DNA from: Pseudomonadota bacterium
Lineage (GTDB): Bacteria > Pseudomonadota > Gammaproteobacteria > Burkholderiales > Burkholderiaceae_C
Direction of reading: 5' to 3'
DNA: 12,001 bases
Assembly (NCBI GenBank): GCA_023422975.1
Contig: JAFAGF010000063.1
Location: 1-12,001, forward strand
Below the pieces are notes generated by a model. It was not told the DNA's origin. It saw only the letters and a list, made by a program, of their open reading frames with translations, and did not search any database. The translations under genes and the position numbers were made by a program. The stretch's first letter is position 1, and each line of letters starts with the position of its first letter. Below, piece after piece: positions 7,481 through 12,001 of this stretch.

Positions 7481-9244
7481 ATGTTCGCCCAACGCTTCTT
7501 ACCAAGCTTATGGCCGACCAAAGCCACAGTCGCCGCCGGTGCACACCCCGCCACGTTGGCGATTGACGGCTTACCCAGTGTGCTGGATGGTTTGCCCACA
7601 GGCTGCAACACCGCATTGTGGGGGCGAGAAATGCCTGCCATGCACGTGTGGCAACACAGCATCTTGCGTGAAATGCTGGCATGTGCGCCTGTTTTGGTCG
7701 TGGCGCCTGATGCCCAGCGGGCGCAGACTTTGGCAAACCATGCAGACTTTGCCGCGGCCTTAGAACAGGGACGGTTAAAAATCTGGTTACTCAGCGAAGC
7801 AGATCAGCAAAAAATTGCCCAAAACAATGGTTTTTTGGATTTTTTACTGGATTTGCGGGCCGTGGGGTTGAAGGCAGAGCACGGTTTGCTGTGCTTGGAT
7901 TTGTTCCCCATCTTCCACTACACCGCTCTACGGCATCTATCGCATTTAGATCGCATGCTGCGGCTGTGGGCCAAGAAACGGCGTCAACCCAGCGTGTGTT
8001 TTTTGCTCTTTCGAGAAGCGTTCCAGCCTGGAGTAGAACGCCGCAGCTTTTTGTCGCATGCATTTCCCTATGCCGCTACCTTGCAAACGGATTTGAATGG
8101 AATGGGGTTGCTGGTAAACCGCTGGAATACGGAGCAAGGCGCGATCTTTCAAACACGCTACGGCCTAGAAACACCCGCTGCGATGGAGCAAGTGCCCCAG
8201 CGCTTGAAAGCCGATGGCAGTGTGATGTACATCCATGACAGCCAACAAACCATCGTGGCGCAAGACCTCGCAACGGTCTACACCACCCAGGCTTGCGTGC
8301 AAGACCTGCGCCTACTCCCCCCGGATTGGATCGTGCTTCCCAACTGGGAGGCGCTGGAGCAGGCATGTCAGAAAGCGGTAGCAGCGACCGTATTGATTGA
8401 TGCTGGCCATCCTCAGCACATTCAGGCGCTGGCCCACCTGGTACACCGGCTGCGCAACAGCCACCCGGCCAGTTTCAAAATTGTGGTCAAGGAGACCACC
8501 GATTACCTGCGCATACACGCTGAAGAGGCTTTGGCGCAGGCCGGAATGACCACGGTGATTTACAAAGACAGCCAGTTTTCACGCACGGTGCGCCGTTTGC
8601 AGGAGCTGCAGCACACTTGGTTTCAAGGCCAAGTGACCGACAACGTTGATGAGGTGCTGGCCGGGTTAACACCCATAGAAAATTTTGGCTATCTCCATCC
8701 CGAAAAATTCTGTCAGACATTGGGCAGTTTTCTCGCTGATCCACTGCGTGCCAAGCTGGATCACAGCCTGGTGCGCATGCATCTTTTACCGACGGTTTCG
8801 CATGTGATGGCATTGCAGCAGCTCAAGCTCAACCGATCCGGAGAACTGGTAACCAACGATGCCAAAGGCATTGTGATTTTTCTATATGCCTGCCGTGAAG
8901 CAGATATGGATAAAGTTTTAGCACGTGTATTTCAGCAACCGCTGGGAATGCTTTTTCAAAGCCAGGAAAGCGTGCATACCATCGCAGACATGCAGCATGA
9001 AGTCAAAAAAATGCATATTTCTCTGCAAAAAATGGCTTTACCTGATTACACATCAGCGTTGAGAAAAATAGATACCCAAAAAGAAAGTAAAGCACTAAAT
9101 AACCAACTTTACTCCAATACCGCTGCAACAAACATTCAACCAAAAGCTATTTCGCCGAATCTGCCTTTGGTGAAGGATTTCATAGATAACCACACCACGC
9201 AGTACGAAAGAACAGTTTGGTCGCCTTATAACTCAGAGGTTTAA
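7481..9244 (+). CDS. bcsE: BcsE, cytosolic c-di-GMP-binding regulator of cellulose synthesis
   Basis: The 587-aa product corresponds to BcsE, which binds c-di-GMP and, in E. coli, joins BcsR/BcsQ and BcsF to boost cellulose output. No signal peptide or membrane segment is seen. The N-terminal part (about 1-230) fits the degenerate NTPase-like region, followed by a receiver-like and a degenerate GGDEF-like part. Matches to E. coli BcsE are clear in VKETTDYLRIHAEEAL (about 338-353), in the segment with GYLHPEKFCQ, and in NRSGELVT followed by IVIFLYACREADMDKVLARVF. The c-di-GMP I-site, RxGD in E. coli (RAGD), is here R452-S-G-E455, a conservative Asp to Glu change. The last 85 or so residues are polar, probably disordered and encoded by AT-rich DNA. 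It starts 3 bases after bcsC, and GGAG (7468-7471) sits 9 bases before the ATG. Confidence 0.92.
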   Translation: MFAQRFLPSLWPTKATVAAGAHPATLAIDGLPSVLDGLPTGCNTALWGREMPAMHVWQHSILREMLACAPVLVVAPDAQRAQTLANHADFAAALEQGRLKIWLLSEADQQKIAQNNGFLDFLLDLRAVGLKAEHGLLCLDLFPIFHYTALRHLSHLDRMLRLWAKKRRQPSVCFLLFREAFQPGVERRSFLSHAFPYAATLQTDLNGMGLLVNRWNTEQGAIFQTRYGLETPAAMEQVPQRLKADGSVMYIHDSQQTIVAQDLATVYTTQACVQDLRLLPPDWIVLPNWEALEQACQKAVAATVLIDAGHPQHIQALAHLVHRLRNSHPASFKIVVKETTDYLRIHAEEALAQAGMTTVIYKDSQFSRTVRRLQELQHTWFQGQVTDNVDEVLAGLTPIENFGYLHPEKFCQTLGSFLADPLRAKLDHSLVRMHLLPTVSHVMALQQLKLNRSGELVTNDAKGIVIFLYACREADMDKVLARVFQQPLGMLFQSQESVHTIADMQHEVKKMHISLQKMALPDYTSALRKIDTQKESKALNNQLYSNTAATNIQPKAISPNLPLVKDFIDNHTTQYERTVWSPYNSEV

Positions 9245-9246
9245 AA

Positions 9247-9390
9247 ATGGCATACATTGCATTTTTTGCTTTTATTTTTTTAGGAATGTTGATAGGGGTT
9301 TTTTTGATCCGCCATCAAAAATTTCATTACCTCAAAAGAATGGTCAGCCGCAGAAAAAAATACTTAAAGCCATTTCACCCATCTAAATAA
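9247..9390 (+). CDS. bcsF: BcsF, small inner-membrane anchor protein
   Basis: This 47-aa ORF has one transmembrane helix (about 3-21, AFFAFIFLGMLIGVFLI) followed by a strongly basic tail with RRKK (35-38) and YLKP (39-42). E. coli BcsF (about 63 aa) has the same plan, a single helix then basic residues and PRYVKP, so position, topology and the Y-(L/V)-K-P motif support the call. In E. coli, BcsF recruits BcsE to the inner membrane, and bcsE-bcsF adjacency is standard. It starts 2 bases after the bcsE stop, and AGAGG (9234-9238) lies 8 bases before the ATG, so it is well placed for translation. Its DNA is only about 30% GC, far below its neighbours. bcsG, the usual phosphoethanolamine transferase partner, is not in this window. 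Confidence 0.85.
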   Translation: MAYIAFFAFIFLGMLIGVFLIRHQKFHYLKRMVSRRKKYLKPFHPSK

Positions 9391-9402
9391 CGCAACATTG
9401 CC

Positions 9403-10140
9403 ATGCCCCTGATTATTTTTGCTTCTGCGACAGGCGGTGCGGGCTGCAGTACCGCGGCAGGACACTGTGCGCACCTGATGCAAAAGGCTGGCCACAGTTG
9501 TTTGGCCATCGATGCCTCACCCAACCATGGTTTGTCACTGTCGCTGGGATTGGCAGAGATTCCCATGCATGGCTGGGCTACGCATGCCATGGTCAAAAGC
9601 CATTGGGCTTCTGCCGTACTGCAAGCGCCCGATCATTTGCAACTGCTGCCTTTCGGCACCCTGCCCACTTTGCCGGATGCGCATGCACTGCGCATGCTGG
9701 GGCAATGGCTGCGCAGTTCTACGCAAGTATGTGTGGTGGATGTGGGGCCGCACCTGATGGCTTATGCGCCTGCACTTTTGGGGCAAGCCCACGCATTGAT
9801 TGTGTGCACCCGTGCGCAAGCGTACGCACAGCAGCAGTTGCAACAATTACTCGATGATGTGGCGCCCCTTATGCCTGCGCAGTGCGTACAACGCATTCTT
9901 ATCGGGCGGTATGACGTGCGCCGCCATAGTCAAAAACAAGTGCTAGCGCAGATGAATCAAGCGTGGCCAGCTCTCTTTTTTGAAGAATCTATCCACGAAG
10001 ACGAGCAGCTGGCCGACAGCATGGCGCAAGGCATTCCCGTGTTCCTGCGCTATCCACAATCGCAATCTGCCCATGATTTGCAAGGCATCAGCCACCGCCT
10101 TATGCAGCTGTTAGCGCTGCCGCAGGAGCGCCAGCGGTGA
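9403..10140 (+). CDS. bcsQ: BcsQ, MinD/ParA-like protein with degenerate Walker A
   Basis: The 245-aa product belongs to the MinD/ParA-like BcsQ (YhjQ) family, which in E. coli forms a cytosolic complex with BcsR and BcsE and supports assembly of the secretion system, reportedly at the cell pole. Order of motifs: beta-strand LIIFASA then a P-loop-like TGGAGCST (10-17), Asp37 in LAIDASPN (switch I type), LLPFG (81-85, same as E. coli LLPFG), Asp113 in VVDVGP (switch II type), and IHEDEQLADSMAQGIPV near the C-terminus, matching IHRDEAMAECLAAKQPV of E. coli. The MinD signature lysine and the Walker-A lysine (KGGxGKT) are replaced by Thr10 and Cys15. E. coli BcsQ also deviates (RGGVGTT). The start lies 12 bases after bcsF without a good Shine-Dalgarno; an in-frame TAA at 9388-9390 limits extension. 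Confidence 0.9.
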   Translation: MPLIIFASATGGAGCSTAAGHCAHLMQKAGHSCLAIDASPNHGLSLSLGLAEIPMHGWATHAMVKSHWASAVLQAPDHLQLLPFGTLPTLPDAHALRMLGQWLRSSTQVCVVDVGPHLMAYAPALLGQAHALIVCTRAQAYAQQQLQQLLDDVAPLMPAQCVQRILIGRYDVRRHSQKQVLAQMNQAWPALFFEESIHEDEQLADSMAQGIPVFLRYPQSQSAHDLQGISHRLMQLLALPQERQR

Positions 10141-10142
10141 TG
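10124..10142 (+). promoter_or_regulatory. ribosome binding site and start choice of bcsA
   Basis: AGGAG at 10124-10128 lies inside the end of bcsQ. Two adjacent in-frame starts follow: GTG at 10137-10139 (spacing 8, better) and ATG at 10140-10142 (spacing 11). Both overlap the bcsQ stop codon TGA (10138-10140), so bcsA translation is probably coupled to bcsQ whichever is used. The protein differs by one residue only. Confidence 0.5.
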
Positions 10143-12001
10143 CACCTGCTCCATTTGTGGACCACATGGCTGGCCAACCAGTTGCGTGTTGTCCATCCAG
10201 ATCGCTTGGGCAGCTGGCTGCTGCGCGTGTTTTGGATGCCACCCCCCAAGCAAACGTGGCAGATACACCGCTTGGAAGACGTGCCCAACCCCGGTTTATG
10301 GCTGGCAAAAAGCTTGCAGGTGCCACCCGGTGCACCTTGGTATATGTGGTTCTGGCGCGTGTGGATCATGCCCGGCGGTATGCCACGGGCGCGGTATCTT
10401 GGGCGCGCGTTGCGCTGGCTAGGGCGCAGCCTGGTGCATGTGTTTGCCGCCCTTTTCCAGTGGCTGTGGTGGCTGCTGGCATGGCCAGTCAACCAGGCCA
10501 TGCACTGGCTTGGTATCTTGGGGCGAAAAATTGACCACTCCCGCCGAGGGCTGCACGTAGATACAGTGGCGCGCAAGCCGTTGACGCTGCACCCCAGCGT
10601 GCCTTGGATCATTTTTTCCGTGGGGCTGCTGCTGCTGTGGGAGGTCACCACCACCCCCCTCACCGCACTCAATCAGGCCATCTTCATGCTGATTGTCTGG
10701 GCCATTTCCATGGTCTTGCTGCATATACAGGGTCGCTTTGCCTCGCTGGCACTGGCCACGCTGAGCCTCATCACCATGGGCCGGTATGCATGGTGGCGCG
10801 TCAATAATACCCTGCATTTCGACAGTACCCTGGAGGCTTTTCTCGGCTATGGCTTGCTGGCTGCCGAAGCCTATACATGGCTGGTGGTGGTGCTGGGATT
10901 TATTCAGGCCGCATGGCCACTCAAGCGTCCTGTTCAGCCTTTGCCGCAAGACCGCTCGCTGTGGCCCACGGTGGATGTGTACATCCCTACCTATAACGAA
11001 CCGTTGAGTGTGGTGCAGCCCACGGTGCTGGCCGCCATGGGGCTGGACTGGCCCCAAGACAAGCTCCGCGTGTACCTGCTGGATGATGGCAAACGCGAAA
11101 GTTTTCGCGAAATGGCGCAGTCTCTGGGGGTGGGCTACATCACGCGCACCAGCAATCAGCACGCCAAAGCGGGCAATCTGAACCATGCCATGACCGTCAC
11201 AGATGGTGATTTGATTGCCATTTTTGACTGCGATCACATTCCGGTGCGCGACTTCCTCACGGAAACATGTGGCTGGCTGCACCGCGATGCGCAATGTGCC
11301 TTGGTGCAAACGCCCCACCATTTTTTCTCCCCCGATCCTTTTGAGCGCAATTTGCACACCTTTAAAAAGGTGCCCAATGAGGGCGCGCTGTTTTATGGAC
11401 TGGTGCAAGACGGTAATGACTTTTGGAATGCCACCTTCTTTTGTGGCTCTTGCGCGGTCATTCGCCGCACTGCGCTGGATGAAATTGGCGGAATTGCTGT
11501 TGAAACCGTCACCGAAGACGCCCACACGGCCCTCAAATTACACCGGCGCGGTTGGCGCACGGCTTACATCAATAAAACCTTGGCAGCCGGTCTGGCCACA
11601 GAAAGCCTGTCTGCACATATTGGGCAGCGCATTCGCTGGGCCCGTGGCATGACGCAGATCTTTCGTTTGGACAATCCATTTTTAGGGCGAGGACTAACGG
11701 TATTTCAGAGAATTTGCTACGGCAATGCCATGTTTCACTTTTTGTTTGGCATTCCTCGGCTGGTTTTCTTGACAGCACCTTTGGCTTTTTTGCTGTTTGA
11801 TCTGAGTGTGATATCCACCGCATCCAGTGTGCTGCTTTTTTATGTTATTCCTTATATTATCCAAGCCAATATCGCCAATTCGCAAATACAGGGAAAATAT
11901 CGCCATACGCTCTGGGCAGAAGTTTATGAAACTGTGCTGGCTTGGTACATCACCATTCCGACCACCATTGCATTGATTGCTCCCAAATTTGGAAAATTCA
12001 A
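10140..12001 (+). CDS. bcsA: BcsA, cellulose synthase catalytic subunit (3' end beyond the window)
   Basis: About 620 codons remain open to the right edge. BcsA is a processive inner-membrane GT2 enzyme that joins UDP-glucose units and extrudes the chain. After a Trp-rich N-terminal region of about 150 residues, as long as that of E. coli-type BcsA, come four membrane helices between about 155 and 262. The catalytic motifs are all intact: LDDG (D315, D316), DCD (D363, D365), the QTPHHFF segment, FFCGS (433-437), TED (458-460, catalytic base D460) and QRIRW (496-500, acceptor site). Further membrane helices follow up to GKF at the window end. The PilZ domain that binds c-di-GMP would lie beyond position 12001. 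TGATG joins it to bcsQ with a 1-base overlap. AGGAG (10124-10128) is 11 bases from the ATG and 8 from an in-frame GTG at 10137, which may be the true start. Confidence 0.98.
   Translation, partial: MHLLHLWTTWLANQLRVVHPDRLGSWLLRVFWMPPPKQTWQIHRLEDVPNPGLWLAKSLQVPPGAPWYMWFWRVWIMPGGMPRARYLGRALRWLGRSLVHVFAALFQWLWWLLAWPVNQAMHWLGILGRKIDHSRRGLHVDTVARKPLTLHPSVPWIIFSVGLLLLWEVTTTPLTALNQAIFMLIVWAISMVLLHIQGRFASLALATLSLITMGRYAWWRVNNTLHFDSTLEAFLGYGLLAAEAYTWLVVVLGFIQAAWPLKRPVQPLPQDRSLWPTVDVYIPTYNEPLSVVQPTVLAAMGLDWPQDKLRVYLLDDGKRESFREMAQSLGVGYITRTSNQHAKAGNLNHAMTVTDGDLIAIFDCDHIPVRDFLTETCGWLHRDAQCALVQTPHHFFSPDPFERNLHTFKKVPNEGALFYGLVQDGNDFWNATFFCGSCAVIRRTALDEIGGIAVETVTEDAHTALKLHRRGWRTAYINKTLAAGLATESLSAHIGQRIRWARGMTQIFRLDNPFLGRGLTVFQRICYGNAMFHFLFGIPRLVFLTAPLAFLLFDLSVISTASSVLLFYVIPYIIQANIANSQIQGKYRHTLWAEVYETVLAWYITIPTTIALIAPKFGKF

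Noticed and set aside
9281..9305. T-rich runs in bcsF as a rho-independent terminator
   Set aside because: No GC-rich stem precedes them, and the Ts encode the hydrophobic helix of BcsF.
10419..11525. Long minus-strand open frame (about 368 codons) opposite bcsA
   Set aside because: It lies wholly antisense to conserved BcsA motifs, has no recognisable domain and is His/Gln-rich as expected from the reverse of GC-rich coding DNA.

Overview
The window holds most of one bacterial cellulose synthesis and secretion (bcs) operon, all on the + strand. The set of accessory genes (bcsE, bcsF, bcsQ) is that of the E. coli-like (type II) cellulose systems. The BcsA portion matches enterobacterial BcsA motif for motif. 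GC content is moderate to high (roughly 55-58% by eye) and TTG, CAA and GCG codons are frequent. With no other marker visible, this suggests a Gram-negative betaproteobacterium, perhaps Burkholderiales/Comamonadaceae. That placement is inference.

Layout: positions 1-192 are a leader with a 9-bp inverted repeat (10-34) and a possible 44-codon ORF (54-188). Then follow bcsB (193-2499, periplasmic co-polymerase), bcsZ (2496-3653, GH8 endoglucanase), bcsC (3659-7477, TPR and outer-membrane barrel exporter), bcsE (7481-9244, c-di-GMP-binding regulator), bcsF (9247-9390, 47-aa membrane protein), bcsQ (9403-10140, MinD-like ATPase) and bcsA (10140 to beyond the right edge, catalytic synthase). Intergenic distances are -4, +5, +3, +2, +12 and -1 bases, with no terminator visible, so one transcript with translational coupling is likely. 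No stretch over 300 bases lacks a gene.

How the genes work together (known for the family): BcsA polymerises UDP-glucose and moves the glucan through its own membrane channel, BcsB receives it in the periplasm, BcsC carries it across the outer membrane, and BcsZ trims glucan in the periplasm. BcsE and BcsQ form cytosolic regulatory and assembly parts, and BcsF anchors BcsE at the inner membrane.

Most notable points: (1) the gene order is permuted, with bcsB first and bcsA last instead of the usual bcsA-bcsB-bcsZ-bcsC; (2) BcsZ has Asn (N263) where E. coli BcsZ has its catalytic base Asp243; (3) the BcsE c-di-GMP I-site is RSGE rather than RxGD; (4) BcsQ lacks both Walker-A lysines; (5) bcsF and the 3' end of bcsE are strikingly AT-rich; (6) an unexplained small ORF and palindrome precede bcsB. 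I found no wholly new system. The interest lies in these variations on a known machine.
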